Part shown: piece by piece, positions 9,535 to 19,099 of the stretch
How the letters are laid out: the number at the start of each line of letters is the position of its first letter
Position numbering within the stretch: position 1 is the stretch's first letter
DNA from: an uncultured Clostridium sp.
Lineage (GTDB): Bacteria; Bacillota; Clostridia; TANB77; CAG-508
DNA: 41,226 nucleotides
Direction: 5' to 3'
Assembly (NCBI GenBank): GCA_947364715.1
Contig: CANAUI010000008.1
Span: 1 to 41,226 of the forward strand
The notes under the pieces: model-generated
What the model saw: only the letters and a program-made list of their open reading frames with translations
Database searches by the model: none
What the model was told of the DNA's origin: nothing
Program-made: the position numbers and the translations under genes

Positions 9535-9574
9535 AAATAATAATATGACATTTTATGACATATTATTATTTTTT
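9535..9574 (+). terminator. Terminator of the alarmone synthetase gene
   Basis: TAATAATATG (9538-9547) pairs with CATATTATTA (9559-9568), extended by A-T pairs into a T tract. A further hairpin GAAACT-TTTT-AGTTTC lies at about 9593-9608. The remaining 180 bases before dnaG hold no recognisable gene. Confidence 0.75.
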
Positions 9575-9784
9575 ATATTATAGGAAACAATATGAAACTT
9601 TTTAGTTTCGCAACACAAAGTGAAAATAAATTTTCTATATAAGAAAACACATTCCACAAAAAAATTCAAAAAGGAAGGTTTTAAGTGGATATTTTTTTGG
9701 ACAAAGAGAAGGATTTATGTAAAATACGTCGAATAATATAATTATGTATAGTTGTGTAAAGAATTTTTGGGAAAGGAGACAATA

Positions 9785-11572
9785 ATGGCAAGATATAGTG
9801 ATGAAATTATTGATGATGTAAGACAATCTAATGATATCGTAGATGTAATATCACAATATGTAAGGCTAAAAAGAAGTGGCAGAAATTATTTTGGATTATG
9901 TCCTTTTCACAATGAAAAATCACCTTCATTTTCAGTATCACCAGAAAAACAAATATTTCATTGTTTTGGTTGTGGGGTAGGAGGAAATGTATATACATTT
10001 TTGACAAAAATTGAAGGTATAAATTTTATAGAAGCAATACAACTTTTAGCAGAAAGAGCAAATATACAATTACCAACATTAGAAAATAATATAGATTCAC
10101 AAAAAGAAGCCTTAAAAGCAAAGGTATATAAAGTTAATGAATTTACGGCTCAATATTACCATGAGAATTTGTATAAACCAGAGTCTAAAATAGCTCAAGA
10201 ATACATAAAAAAAAGAAAATTATCAAATGAAACATTAAAATTATTTCAAATTGGATTTTCAGGAAAGTTCGATGAATTATATAAAGAATTAAAAAGACAA
10301 GGATTTGAGGACAGGGAAATTTTAGAGTCTGGCTTAGTAAATAAAAATGAAAAGGGTCAATATATTGATAGATATCGAAACAGATTAATGTTTCCTATAT
10401 GTGATGCAAGAGGAAGAGTGATAGCTTTTGGAGGAAGAGTATTAGATGATTCAAAGCCTAAATATATTAATTCTCCTGAAAATATTGTATATAGTAAAGG
10501 AAAACATTTATATGGATTAAATGTTGCAAAAAAATATGATATCAAAAAAAGATTACTTATTGTAGAAGGATATATGGATGTAGTTTCATTACATCAAAGA
10601 GAGATTCACAATGTAGTTGCTTCTTTAGGAACAGCATTAACACAGCAACAAGGATATTTGTTAAGAAATAATACAGAACAAATTATCTTAAGTTATGATT
10701 CAGATGAAGCTGGACAGACTGCTAAAATAAGAGCAATGGAAATATTGCAAAATATGGGGTGTGATATCAGAATATTACAAATAGAGGGAGCAAAAGACCC
10801 TGATGAATATGTTATAGAATATGGAAATGCAAGATTTCAAAATTTAGTTGATAAAGCAATTTCTGTTATTGAATTTAAAGTTAAAATATTGAGGCAATCT
10901 TTAAATTTAGAAAGTACAAATGATAAAATAAAGTTTTTAAATGAAATAGCAAAATTAATTTCAAAAATTAATAATAATATGGAAAAAGAAGTATACATAG
11001 AAAAAATAGCAAAAGAATATAATGTTTCAAAAGAAGCTATTTATGCAGAAGTTAATAAATTAACATATAGAGAAAGTAAAGATGAAAAAATATTAAATAA
11101 ATCAAAACCAGTTATTAAACATATAGAAAAAAAAGAAACATGCAATGTCTCAGAAGCTACAAAAAGAAGAGAAAACACAGTTTTAGCAATATTACTTTCA
11201 GGTGACAAAAATATCTATGAAATTATCAAGCAAAATATTACTAGTAAAGATTTTAAATATGAAATAGATAAGAAGATTGCAAGAAAATTGTATGAAGAAT
11301 TTGAAAATGGAAATAGTAATATAAATAGTATAATTGATAATTTATCAGAGGAAGAACAAAATCATATAACTATGATAATGGCAGAAGATTATGAGATTGA
11401 TGATGTGGAAAAGGCAATTGATGATATTATACAAAGTTATGAAAAAGATAAATTAAATGAAAGAAAACTTGAAATTTTAGAATTATTGGAAAATCCAAGT
11501 CAAGACGAGCAAAAAAAAGAATTAGAGAAAGAGCTAAATGATATTATTATCAGATTAGCAAAAATTAGATAG
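9785..11572 (+). CDS. dnaG: DNA primase
   Basis: 595 residues. It makes RNA primers for the replication fork. The N-terminal CHC2 zinc finger is complete (CPFHNEKSPSFSVSPEKQ, then HCFGCGVGGNVYTFL, residues about 40-68). The catalytic core follows, with Toprim motifs LLIVEGYMDVVSLHQ and LSYDSDEAGQTAKIRAMEIL and the KDPDEYV segment. The C-terminal 150 residues are the variable DnaB-binding region. An upstream in-frame GTG (9752) would add 11 residues, but GAAAGGAG lies directly before ATG 9785 and MARYSDEIIDDVRQ is the usual beginning. It is followed closely by rpoD, the conserved primase-sigma arrangement; rpsU is not present upstream. Confidence 0.96.
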   Translation: MARYSDEIIDDVRQSNDIVDVISQYVRLKRSGRNYFGLCPFHNEKSPSFSVSPEKQIFHCFGCGVGGNVYTFLTKIEGINFIEAIQLLAERANIQLPTLENNIDSQKEALKAKVYKVNEFTAQYYHENLYKPESKIAQEYIKKRKLSNETLKLFQIGFSGKFDELYKELKRQGFEDREILESGLVNKNEKGQYIDRYRNRLMFPICDARGRVIAFGGRVLDDSKPKYINSPENIVYSKGKHLYGLNVAKKYDIKKRLLIVEGYMDVVSLHQREIHNVVASLGTALTQQQGYLLRNNTEQIILSYDSDEAGQTAKIRAMEILQNMGCDIRILQIEGAKDPDEYVIEYGNARFQNLVDKAISVIEFKVKILRQSLNLESTNDKIKFLNEIAKLISKINNNMEKEVYIEKIAKEYNVSKEAIYAEVNKLTYRESKDEKILNKSKPVIKHIEKKETCNVSEATKRRENTVLAILLSGDKNIYEIIKQNITSKDFKYEIDKKIARKLYEEFENGNSNINSIIDNLSEEEQNHITMIMAEDYEIDDVEKAIDDIIQSYEKDKLNERKLEILELLENPSQDEQKKELEKELNDIIIRLAKIR

Positions 11573-11639
11573 GGGTGAATTAGATTGCAAAATAATTAAA
11601 GTTTTGGCGTAATAAATTTTAAATGGTCTTATAGTCAAG

Positions 11640-11690
11640 AATTAATTATTTGACAATCAGATTTCACATTAAGAAAGGAATGTGATAAAA
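11640..11690 (+). promoter_or_regulatory. rpoD leader with Shine-Dalgarno in a hairpin loop
   Basis: TCACATT (11664-11670) and AATGTGA (11679-11685) form a perfect 7-bp stem whose loop AAGAAAGG carries the ribosome binding site, 5 bases before the start codon. The sequence around it resembles the leaders at 20478-20550 and 21829-21901 (AATTA, AATC, CAG.TT, GAAAGGAATG, ATAAAAATG in the same order). Confidence 0.45.
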
Positions 11691-12893
11691 ATGGCAAAAA
11701 AAGGAGAAAATAAACAAGAAGAAATTAAAGAAGAAATCAAAGAAAAAATTGAAAAAGTAAGAAAAAAAGTACAACAAAAAGTAGAAAAAGAAGAAGATAC
11801 AGAGGAAACAAAGAAATTGAAAGAAGAAAAAGTAAATAATATATTAAAAAAAGCAAAGGAAAAAGGAAAAATAACATATGGTGATTTGGCATCTGAACTA
11901 GATGATGTAAATGCAGACCAAATTGATAAGGTATTTGATGCTTTTGAAGAACTAGGTGTAGATTTATTACAAGATGATATGGATGAAGAACCAGATATTG
12001 AAGATTTAAAAGAGGTAGAAGATTTAAAATTAGATGAAATTACAGATACCAGTTATGAAGGAATTAATGTTGATGACCCTGTAAGAATGTATTTAAGAGA
12101 AATTGGAAGAATTTCATTACTTACTTTTGATGAAGAATTAGATTTAGCTAAAAAAGTATTACAAGGAGATGAAGAGGCAAAACAAAAATTAGCAGAATCA
12201 AATTTAAGATTAGTTGTAAGTATTGCAAAAAAATATGTAGGAAGAGGAATGTTATTTTTAGACTTAATACAAGAAGGAAATATGGGGCTAATTAAAGCAG
12301 TTGAAAAATTTGATTATACAAAAGGATTTAAATTTAGTACTTATGCAACTTGGTGGATTAGACAAGCAATTACAAGAGCAATTGCAGACCAAGCAAGAAC
12401 AATAAGAATTCCTGTACACATGGTAGAAACAATCAATAAATTAATCAGAACTTCTAGACATTTATTACAACAATTAGGAAGAGAACCGACCCCAGAAGAA
12501 ATTGCAAATGAAATGGAAATACCAGTAGAAAAAGTAGCTGAGATTCAAAAAATTGCACAAGACCCAGTATCATTAGAAACACCAATAGGAGAAGAAGATG
12601 ATAGTCATTTAGGTGATTTTATACAAGATGATGATTCACCAGCACCTCAAGATTCAGCAGCATATACAATGCTTAGGGAACAATTAGAAGAAGTAATGAA
12701 TACATTAACACCAAGGGAAGCAAAAGTATTAAAATTAAGATTTGGATTAGAAGATGGGAAATCAAGAACTTTAGAAGAAGTAGGAAGAGAATTTCAAGTA
12801 ACAAGAGAAAGAATTAGACAAATAGAGGCAAAAGCATTAAGAAAATTAAGACATCCAAGTAGAAGCAAAAAGCTTAGAGACTACATGGGATAG
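11691..12893 (+). CDS. rpoD: Primary sigma factor RpoD/SigA
   Basis: 400 residues; the housekeeping sigma factor that directs RNA polymerase to -35/-10 promoters. The N-terminal 110 residues are highly charged, including a region 1.1-like helical part ([20 protein letters not shown]). Region 1.2 begins at [12 protein letters not shown]. Region 2 contains [19 protein letters not shown] and [20 protein letters not shown]. Region 3 follows, and region 4 has the helix-turn-helix [20 protein letters not shown] and the end [19 protein letters not shown] 11682 is also in frame, but ATG 11691 fits the GAAAGGAA site and the usual start. It is probably cotranscribed with dnaG; no terminator separates them. 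Confidence 0.97.
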   Translation: MAKKGENKQEEIKEEIKEKIEKVRKKVQQKVEKEEDTEETKKLKEEKVNNILKKAKEKGKITYGDLASELDDVNADQIDKVFDAFEELGVDLLQDDMDEEPDIEDLKEVEDLKLDEITDTSYEGINVDDPVRMYLREIGRISLLTFDEELDLAKKVLQGDEEAKQKLAESNLRLVVSIAKKYVGRGMLFLDLIQEGNMGLIKAVEKFDYTKGFKFSTYATWWIRQAITRAIADQARTIRIPVHMVETINKLIRTSRHLLQQLGREPTPEEIANEMEIPVEKVAEIQKIAQDPVSLETPIGEEDDSHLGDFIQDDDSPAPQDSAAYTMLREQLEEVMNTLTPREAKVLKLRFGLEDGKSRTLEEVGREFQVTRERIRQIEAKALRKLRHPSRSKKLRDYMG

Positions 12894-12909
12894 ATTGAAA
12901 CATAATTAC

Positions 12910-13000
12910 AATTTTGGCTGTATTAAATTTCATTTAAAACAAGGTTATATATAAGAGTGTACATCCTTGCATTTTAAATAAAATTTTCCTTGCCAAAATT
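12910..13000 (+). other. Long nested hairpin between rpoD and mscS
   Basis: Outer arms AATTTTGGC (12910-12918) and GCCAAAATT (12992-13000) enclose AAATTT/AAATTT, ATTTAAAA/TTTTAAAT (12932-12939 with 12972-12979) and CAAGG/CCTTG (12940-12944 with 12965-12969), around a 20-base loop. The whole 91-base segment can fold as one rod. No strong T tract follows, so a small RNA, a processing site or a mobile-repeat remnant are possible besides a terminator. Confidence 0.45.
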
Positions 13001-13053
13001 TAATTATTTTCTAATAAAGTAAAAAATAATCAATTTTTATATTGGAGGAAATT

Positions 13054-14115
13054 ATGGAGCAGTTAGTTGATTTTTGGAATAGACTAACATCTATAGAAAT
13101 TGTAGATATTATAATAGCCTTTGGAATTATTGTATTTTTTAGAATACTTAGTAGTACATTTTCCTATATGATTATTAGGATATTTAAAATAAAAAGTAAA
13201 AAGGCTAAAGAAATAAAAGAAAGTGCATTTTTTAAACCACTAAAGGTATTTTTTATAATTTTAGGAATATATTTAGCTGTTGTATTTTTAAAAATACCAT
13301 TACAAATTAATGAACATACAATGAATATTGTAACAAAAGTTTTTAAAATTATTAGTGTGATAGAGTTTGCAGTAGGTTTGGCAAATAGTTTTACTGTAAA
13401 AACTATTTTAGTAAAAAAACTAAGAGCAAGTTTAAACAAAAAAATGGATGATACAGTATTTGAATTTGTATTAAAAATAGCAAGAATTTTGATTTATGTA
13501 ATTGCAATATTTTTAATATTAACTATTCTAGAAATTGATTTAACAGGATTAATTGCAGGTTTAGGTTTAGGAGGAGTTATTATAACACTTGCTGCACAAG
13601 ATACTGCTAAAAATCTATTTGGTGGGGCTGTTATCTTTATAGATAAACCATTTGTAGTTGGTGATTGGATTGCAATGGATAATTATGAGGGAACAATAGA
13701 AGATATTACATTTAGAACTACTAGAATTAGAACTTTTGAAAATGCATTGGTAAATATTCCAAATGCTATAATAGCAGATGCTTCTGTAACAAATTGGAGC
13801 AAAATGGAGAAAAGAAGATATAAAACAAACTTGTGTCTAGAATTAGATACACCATTAGAAAAGTTAGAATTACTAAAAGTAAGAATTGAAAAAATGTTAC
13901 GAGAAAGAGAAAGTGTTTATGATGATTCTATTATTGTGAGATTTGATAAAATAACAGATAATGGAATTAATATATTGATTTATACATATACAAATTCAGT
14001 TGATTATACTAGTTACTTAAAAGAAGTTGAAGACATTAATGTAAAAATAATGAAAATATTAAATGAGGAACATATTGATTTAGCATATGATACAAAAACA
14101 GTATTTGTAAGATAA
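13054..14115 (+). CDS. Small-conductance mechanosensitive channel (MscS family)
   Basis: 353 residues. It would open on membrane tension to release solutes after hypo-osmotic shock. Three to four membrane spans occupy the first 190 residues. The pore helix and following beta domain show the family signature: GLIAGLGLGGVIITLAAQDT, then NLFGGAVIFIDKPFVVGDWI and RIRTFENALVNIPNAIIAD. The C-terminal third is the cytoplasmic vestibule. TTG 13042 is in frame upstream, but ATG 13054 follows GGAGG (13044-13048) directly, so it is taken as the start. aspS begins 21 bases after the stop on the same strand. Confidence 0.93.
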   Translation: MEQLVDFWNRLTSIEIVDIIIAFGIIVFFRILSSTFSYMIIRIFKIKSKKAKEIKESAFFKPLKVFFIILGIYLAVVFLKIPLQINEHTMNIVTKVFKIISVIEFAVGLANSFTVKTILVKKLRASLNKKMDDTVFEFVLKIARILIYVIAIFLILTILEIDLTGLIAGLGLGGVIITLAAQDTAKNLFGGAVIFIDKPFVVGDWIAMDNYEGTIEDITFRTTRIRTFENALVNIPNAIIADASVTNWSKMEKRRYKTNLCLELDTPLEKLELLKVRIEKMLRERESVYDDSIIVRFDKITDNGINILIYTYTNSVDYTSYLKEVEDINVKIMKILNEEHIDLAYDTKTVFVR

Positions 14116-14136
14116 ATAAAAGGAATGAGGTTAAAA

Positions 14137-15888
14137 ATGTATAGAACAAAAACTTGTGGAGAATTAAATATAAAAAATTTAAAAGAACATGTTGAATTAG
14201 CAGGATGGATTCAAAAAATAAGAGACTTAGGAGGAATGACTTTTATAGATTTAAGAGATGAATTTGGAATAACACAAATTGTTGTAAATAACGAAGAATT
14301 GAAAAAATTTATAAAAGAATTACATACAGAAAGTTGTATCCACATAGAAGGAGAAGTTGTGGAAAGAGCGAGCAAAAATCCTCATATGAAAACAGGAGAT
14401 ATAGAAGTTATTGCTGAAAAAATAGAAGTATTAGGAAAATGTAAAAATGTACTTCCTTTTGAAATTAATACAGAACAAGAAGTAAGAGAAGATTTACGAT
14501 TAGAATATAGATTTTTAGATTTGAGAAACCAAAAATTACATAATAATATTTTATTACGTTCAAAAATATTAAAAACAATAAGAGATAAAATGGATGAATT
14601 AGAATTTACAGAAATTCAAACACCAATTTTAGCAAATTCTTCACCAGAAGGAGCTAGAGACTATTTAGTACCAAGTAGATTAAATCCAGGGCAATTTTAC
14701 GCACTTCCACAAGCACCACAACAGTTTAAACAGTTATTAATGGTTAGTGGATTTAATAAATATTATCAAATTGCACCATGTTTTAGAGATGAAGACCCAA
14801 GGGCTGATAGAGCACCAGGAGAATTTTATCAATTAGATTTTGAAATGAGTTTTGCTACACAAGAAGATGTATTTAAAGTTATTGAAGAAGTTGTACCATA
14901 TACATTTGAGAAATTTACAAATTGGAAAGTAGATAAAGGACCATTTGTTAAAATCCCATATAAAGAAGCTATGGAGAAATATGGAATAGATAAACCAGAT
15001 TTAAGAAATCCATTAATTATTCAAGATGTAACAGAAATTTTCAAGGATTCTGATTTTAATGCATTTAAAAATAAAACAATAAAAGCAATTATTGTGCCAA
15101 ATGGAGCAGAACAAGGAAGAAAATTCTTTGACAAAATGGGTGAGTTTGCAGTAACAGAAGAAGTAGGAGCAAAAGGATTAGCTTGGACAAAATTAGATAA
15201 TGAAGGAAATATTCAAGGTGGAATTGCAAAATTTATTACAGAGGAAATCAAAGAAACATTAGAAAAAGACTTTGGATTGAAGAAAAATGCAAGTATTTTC
15301 TTTATTGCAGACGAATTTGAAAAATCACAAAAAATTGCAGGATTAGTTAGAATCGAGCTAGGAAAACGATTAGATTTAATTGAAAAAGGTGTATATAAAT
15401 TCTGTTTTATTGTTGATTTTCCAATGTATGAATTATCTGATGAAGGAACTATTGATTTTAGTCATAACCCATTTTCAATGCCACAAGGAGGACTAGAAGC
15501 TTTAGAAAATCAAAATCCATTAGATATATTAGCATACCAATATGATTTAGTATGTAATGGATATGAAATGGCATCAGGAGCTGTTAGAAATCATAATCCA
15601 GAAACTATGGTAAAAGCATTTGAAATTGCAGGATATAGTGAAGAAGATGTAAAAAATCGATTTGGCGCATTATATAATGCTTTCCAATATGGAACACCAC
15701 CTCATGCAGGTGCAGCACCTGGAATTGATAGAATGGTTATGCTAATTGCAGATTCTCAAAATATAAGAGAAGTAATTGCATTTCCAAAAAATAAGAGAGC
15801 AACAGATTTATTGATGAGAGCACCATCTGTTGTTACAGAACAACAATTAAAAGATGTACATATTAAATTAGATTTAGATAAAAAATAG
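14137..15888 (+). CDS. aspS: Aspartyl-tRNA synthetase
   Basis: 583 residues, class II synthetase charging tRNA-Asp. The N-terminal OB fold begins MYRTKTCGELN with GWIQKIRDLGGMTFIDLRD. Motif 1 and its neighbourhood are in RLEYRFLDLRNQKLHNN. Motif 2 is FRDEDPRADRAPGEFYQLD. The bacterial GAD insertion lies between, and motif 3 is GAAPGIDRMVMLIADSQNIR. An in-frame ATG at 14125 overlaps the AAAGGAATGA ribosome binding site, so ATG 14137 is preferred; it also gives the canonical N-terminus. It is closely packed between mscS and a TSCPD gene. Whether it is discriminating or also charges tRNA-Asn cannot be read here. Confidence 0.96.
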   Translation: MYRTKTCGELNIKNLKEHVELAGWIQKIRDLGGMTFIDLRDEFGITQIVVNNEELKKFIKELHTESCIHIEGEVVERASKNPHMKTGDIEVIAEKIEVLGKCKNVLPFEINTEQEVREDLRLEYRFLDLRNQKLHNNILLRSKILKTIRDKMDELEFTEIQTPILANSSPEGARDYLVPSRLNPGQFYALPQAPQQFKQLLMVSGFNKYYQIAPCFRDEDPRADRAPGEFYQLDFEMSFATQEDVFKVIEEVVPYTFEKFTNWKVDKGPFVKIPYKEAMEKYGIDKPDLRNPLIIQDVTEIFKDSDFNAFKNKTIKAIIVPNGAEQGRKFFDKMGEFAVTEEVGAKGLAWTKLDNEGNIQGGIAKFITEEIKETLEKDFGLKKNASIFFIADEFEKSQKIAGLVRIELGKRLDLIEKGVYKFCFIVDFPMYELSDEGTIDFSHNPFSMPQGGLEALENQNPLDILAYQYDLVCNGYEMASGAVRNHNPETMVKAFEIAGYSEEDVKNRFGALYNAFQYGTPPHAGAAPGIDRMVMLIADSQNIREVIAFPKNKRATDLLMRAPSVVTEQQLKDVHIKLDLDKK

Positions 15889-15898
15889 GAGGGATATT

Positions 15899-16159
15899 GT
15901 GGAATATAGATATAAACCCAATGGTGTATGTTCAAGAGAAATGATAATTGAATTAGATGGTAATATTATTAAAAAATTAATTATTATCGGAGGCTGTGCA
16001 GGAAATACAATAGGTGTATCTAAATTAATAGAAGGAATGAATATTAATGAAGCTATAAGAAAATTAAAAGGAATACCTTGTGGTAAAAGGGGAACATCTT
16101 GTCCAGACCAATTATCAAAAGCATTAGAAGAAATGAAAGAAAAATATCAAATTGATTAA
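15899..16159 (+). CDS. TSCPD-domain protein (TIGR03905 family)
   Basis: 86 residues with the family signature GTSCPDQLSKAL near the C-terminus, plus GGCAGNTIGVSKLIEGM and four conserved-looking cysteines. TSCPD domains also occur at the end of some B12-dependent ribonucleotide reductases, while these stand-alone copies in Firmicutes have no established function. The start is GTG 15899. The ribosome binding site GGAGGG overlaps the aspS stop codon, which implies translational coupling to aspS. Confidence 0.85.
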   Translation: MEYRYKPNGVCSREMIIELDGNIIKKLIIIGGCAGNTIGVSKLIEGMNINEAIRKLKGIPCGKRGTSCPDQLSKALEEMKEKYQID

Positions 16160-16225
16160 TTTTAGAAAGATATCAGTTAACAAAATCAAAGATTTAAAGG
16201 AATAAAACTGGAATGAGGAATTTTA

Positions 16226-17275
16226 ATGAAAGAAAAAGTGTTATTAGGAATGAGTGGAGGTGTAGATAGTTCTGCATCAGCAATTCTTCTAAAAAAGATA
16301 GGATATGAAGTGATTGGTTGTACAATGAATTTATTGGATGACCCAAATGAAGAGGCAATAAGAGATGCTAAAAAAGTATGTGAAAAATTAGAGATTGAAC
16401 ATCATGTATTTGATTGCAAAAAAGAATTTAAATGCCATGTTATTAATACTTTTGTTTCAGAATATGAAAATGCGAGAACACCAAATCCTTGTGTAGAATG
16501 TAATCAATATTTAAAATTTGGAGTATTTTATGACAAGGCAAAAGAATTAGGATGTAAATATATAGCAACAGGACATTATGCAAAAAAAGAATATTCAGAA
16601 AAATATAAACAATATGTATTAAAAAAATCAAATGAAGAAAAAAAAGACCAGACATATTTTTTATATACCATTCCAAAAGAAAAAATAGAAAATGTTTTAT
16701 TTCCTTTGCAAGATAATATAAACAAAAAAGATACAAGATTATTAGCAGAAGAATATGGATTAGAGATTGCAAGTAAAAAAGATAGTCAAGAAATCTGCTT
16801 TATTAAAGATAATAATTATCAGAGATTTTTAAAAGAATATATGCAAAAACAACCTAAAAGAGGAGAGATTGTTTTAACAACAGGAGAGAGGTTAGGAAAA
16901 CATGATGGATTAATCAATTATACAATAGGGCAAAGAAAAGGATTAGGAATATCATATAAAGAACCACTATATGTTGTAAAATTGGATATAAATAATAATC
17001 AAGTAATTGTAGGTACAGAAAAAGAATTATATAATGGAGAATTAAAAGTAATTAATTTAAATTGGATTGTAGATATTGAGAATAAATTAGAAGAAGGACT
17101 ACAGTGTTTAGCAAAAATTAGATATAGGGCAAAAGAGGCAAGAGCGAAAGTTATAAAAGAAAATGACAGTATAAAAGTTATTTTTGAAGAACCGCAAAGA
17201 GCAATTACTTCAGGACAGTCTGTTGTATTTTATGATGAAGATGGTATTGTTCTTGGTGGAGGAAAAATAGTATAA
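16226..17275 (+). CDS. mnmA: tRNA-specific 2-thiouridylase
   Basis: 349 residues. It adds sulfur to U34 of Lys, Glu and Gln tRNAs using ATP and a persulfide relay. The PP-loop is MSGGVDSSAS (residues 9-18). The catalytic cysteine pair is PNPCVEC (C89) and DSQEICF (near residue 190). The tRNA-contact segments TGHYAKK, KDQTYFLYTI and NYTIGQRKGLGIS, and the C-terminal beta barrel with EEPQRAITSGQSVVFYD, are all present. The start ATG 16226 has TGAGGA 7 bases upstream. A bidirectional terminator follows, separating it from the convergent glycosyltransferase gene. Confidence 0.96.
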   Translation: MKEKVLLGMSGGVDSSASAILLKKIGYEVIGCTMNLLDDPNEEAIRDAKKVCEKLEIEHHVFDCKKEFKCHVINTFVSEYENARTPNPCVECNQYLKFGVFYDKAKELGCKYIATGHYAKKEYSEKYKQYVLKKSNEEKKDQTYFLYTIPKEKIENVLFPLQDNINKKDTRLLAEEYGLEIASKKDSQEICFIKDNNYQRFLKEYMQKQPKRGEIVLTTGERLGKHDGLINYTIGQRKGLGISYKEPLYVVKLDINNNQVIVGTEKELYNGELKVINLNWIVDIENKLEEGLQCLAKIRYRAKEARAKVIKENDSIKVIFEEPQRAITSGQSVVFYDEDGIVLGGGKIV

Positions 17276-17280
17276 ATGTA

Positions 17281-17311
17281 AAAAGACATGAAGATTATCA
17301 TGTCTTTTTTT
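17281..17311. terminator. Bidirectional terminator between mnmA and the GT51 gene
   Basis: AAAGACATGA (17282-17291) and TCATGTCTTT (17298-17307) form a 10-bp stem with an AGATTA loop. A T run on the right and an A run on the left make it work from both strands for the two convergent genes. Confidence 0.9.
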
Positions 17312-17330
17312 GAGGGAGACAGGCAAAATT

Positions 17331-18020
17331 TTAATCAATAATTTCATTTGCTTGTTCTTGTGTAATATATTTATTTTCTACCATTGTTTTTAATACATGA
17401 GTTTGCCTTTTTTTTGCTAAATCTGGGTTAACTGTTGGGGCATAGACAGAAGGTGCATTTGGAATTCCTGCAAGCATAGAAGCTTCATCTAAGTTTAAGT
17501 CTTTTGGCTCTTTGTTATAATATCCCATACTTGCATCATATATACCATAATATCCATCTCCAAAATAAGAACTATTAACATATAAAGCAAAAATTTCATC
17601 TTTCGTGAATTTTTTTTCTAAGTCATAAGCAGAAAATAATTCTCCTAATTTTCTCGTTGCAGTTTCTTCTTGTGTAAAAACTAAATTTTTAGCTACTTGT
17701 TGTGTAATTGTACTACCTCCTTCTTGTAATTTACCAGCTTTAAGGTTTGTCCAAATAGCTCTAGCAATTCCAATAAAATCAACAGGACCATGGTCATAAT
17801 ATCTTCTATCTTCAACAGAGATAACCGCATTAATATAATCTTGTGATAATTTACTAAATGGTGTGTAATGTTCATCTTCTGTTATTGTTGCAGTTCTTGT
17901 TAATAATGGTTTTTCATCTAATGCTTTGAAGTAGGTAACAAAACCAATAATACCACATATAATAACAGCAATTAAAACCAATATAAAAATAACTAATAAT
18001 AATTTTCTAAAAAGTTTCAT
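17331..18020 (-). CDS. Peptidoglycan glycosyltransferase (GT51, monofunctional)
   Basis: 229 residues. It would polymerise lipid II into glycan strands outside the membrane. A signal-anchor span covers residues about 6-30. The GT51 domain carries the catalytic glutamate region AVISVEDRRYYDHGPVD, then EGGSTITQQVAKNLVF, RKLGELFSAYDLEKKFTKDE and the LAGIPNAPSVYAP segment. It ends after the glycosyltransferase domain, with no transpeptidase part, so it is a monofunctional MtgA-type enzyme rather than a truncated class A PBP, though the latter cannot be excluded. GTG at 18026 is in frame, but the GAGAGG site places the start at ATG 18020. It has its own promoter, divergent from dapF. Confidence 0.9.
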   Translation of the reverse strand: MKLFRKLLLVIFILVLIAVIICGIIGFVTYFKALDEKPLLTRTATITEDEHYTPFSKLSQDYINAVISVEDRRYYDHGPVDFIGIARAIWTNLKAGKLQEGGSTITQQVAKNLVFTQEETATRKLGELFSAYDLEKKFTKDEIFALYVNSSYFGDGYYGIYDASMGYYNKEPKDLNLDEASMLAGIPNAPSVYAPTVNPDLAKKRQTHVLKTMVENKYITQEQANEIID

Positions 18021-18045
18021 AGACACCTCTCTATATTTTTTCTTT

Positions 18046-18074
18046 ATTATATAGTAAGATTTATATTTTTACAA
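18046..18074 (-). promoter_or_regulatory. Promoter of the GT51 gene
   Basis: On the minus strand TTGTAA (18074-18069) and TATAAT (18051-18046) are separated by exactly 17 bases and lie about 25 bases upstream of the start codon. Confidence 0.65.
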
Positions 18075-18142
18075 TAATATAAAAGTTAAGATTTTATGAA
18101 TTTTTAATGAATGTTTATTTAGATTAATTAAAAATATTATTA

Positions 18143-18171
18143 TTTACAAAAATAAAATACTATGATAAAAT
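18143..18171 (+). promoter_or_regulatory. Promoter of dapF-dapL
   Basis: TTTACA (18143-18148) and TAAAAT (18166-18171) are 17 bases apart, about 60 bases upstream of the dapF start. Confidence 0.6.
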
Positions 18172-18232
18172 CCTCAATAGAAACATATAATTATATATTT
18201 CTATATAATAATACCTAAAAGAGGTGAAGAAA

Positions 18233-19081
18233 ATGATAAAATTTACAAAAATGCATGGGCTAGGAAATGATTATGTCTATATAGATGCTATTCATCAAAA
18301 TATAGAAAAAGAATCAATTCTAGCTCAATTTGTTAGCAATCGAAATTTCGGAATAGGGTCAGATGGACTAATTCTAATATGTAATAGTGAGATTGCAGAT
18401 TTCAAAATGAGGATGTTTAATTCAGATGGTAGTGAAGCAGAAATGTGTGGAAATGGAATTCGATGTGTAGGAAAATTTGTGTATGACAAAAAGCTTACAG
18501 ATAAAACAGAAGTTACCATAGAAACATTAGCTGGTATCAAAACATTACAACTACATGTAGAAAAAGAAAAAGTAAAAACAGTGAAAGTAGATATGGGGGA
18601 GCCAATCTTTATACCAAAAGAAATACCTGTAATTTCAGAAGAAATACCAGTAAAAAACTTAATCTTAAAAGCAAAAGATAAAGAATTTAAATTTACCTGT
18701 GTATCAATGGGAAATCCACATGCGATTACCATTATAGAAAATACAAAAGAATTTAATATAGAATCTTATGGAAAGATTTTAGAAGTAGATAAAGCATTTC
18801 CAAATAAAACAAATGTAGAATTTATTGAAATTGTAAATAAAAAATATATTAAAATGAGAGTTTGGGAAAGAGGCTCTGGAGAGACTCTAGCTTGTGGAAC
18901 AGGAGCTTGTGCATCAGCTGTAGCATGTAATCTAAATGGTTTAACAGAAAATAGATTAGAGGTGGAATTGTTAGGTGGCATTTTAGAAATTGAATGGAAT
19001 AAAAAAGATAACCATGTATATATGACAGGACCAGCTGTGACAGTTTTTGAAGGCGAATTAATAGATATGCCAAAAGTGTAA
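18233..19081 (+). CDS. dapF: Diaminopimelate epimerase
   Basis: 282 residues. It converts LL- to meso-diaminopimelate for lysine and peptidoglycan synthesis. The two catalytic cysteines are in [16 protein letters not shown] (C72) and [15 protein letters not shown] (near residue 220). The N-terminus [18 protein letters not shown] and the GSDGLILI and GNPHAI segments are canonical. GTG 18224 is in frame but forms part of the ribosome binding site GAGGTG, so ATG 18233 is the start. dapL follows after 18 bases, giving a two-gene operon for consecutive steps of the pathway. Confidence 0.96.
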   Translation: MIKFTKMHGLGNDYVYIDAIHQNIEKESILAQFVSNRNFGIGSDGLILICNSEIADFKMRMFNSDGSEAEMCGNGIRCVGKFVYDKKLTDKTEVTIETLAGIKTLQLHVEKEKVKTVKVDMGEPIFIPKEIPVISEEIPVKNLILKAKDKEFKFTCVSMGNPHAITIIENTKEFNIESYGKILEVDKAFPNKTNVEFIEIVNKKYIKMRVWERGSGETLACGTGACASAVACNLNGLTENRLEVELLGGILEIEWNKKDNHVYMTGPAVTVFEGELIDMPKV

Positions 19082-19099
19082 AAGAAAGGAATAAAGAGT

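Noticed and set aside
11650-11685. TTGACA at 11650 as an rpoD promoter
   Set aside because: No acceptable -10 occurs 16-18 bases downstream; the bases there are the ribosome-binding hairpin.
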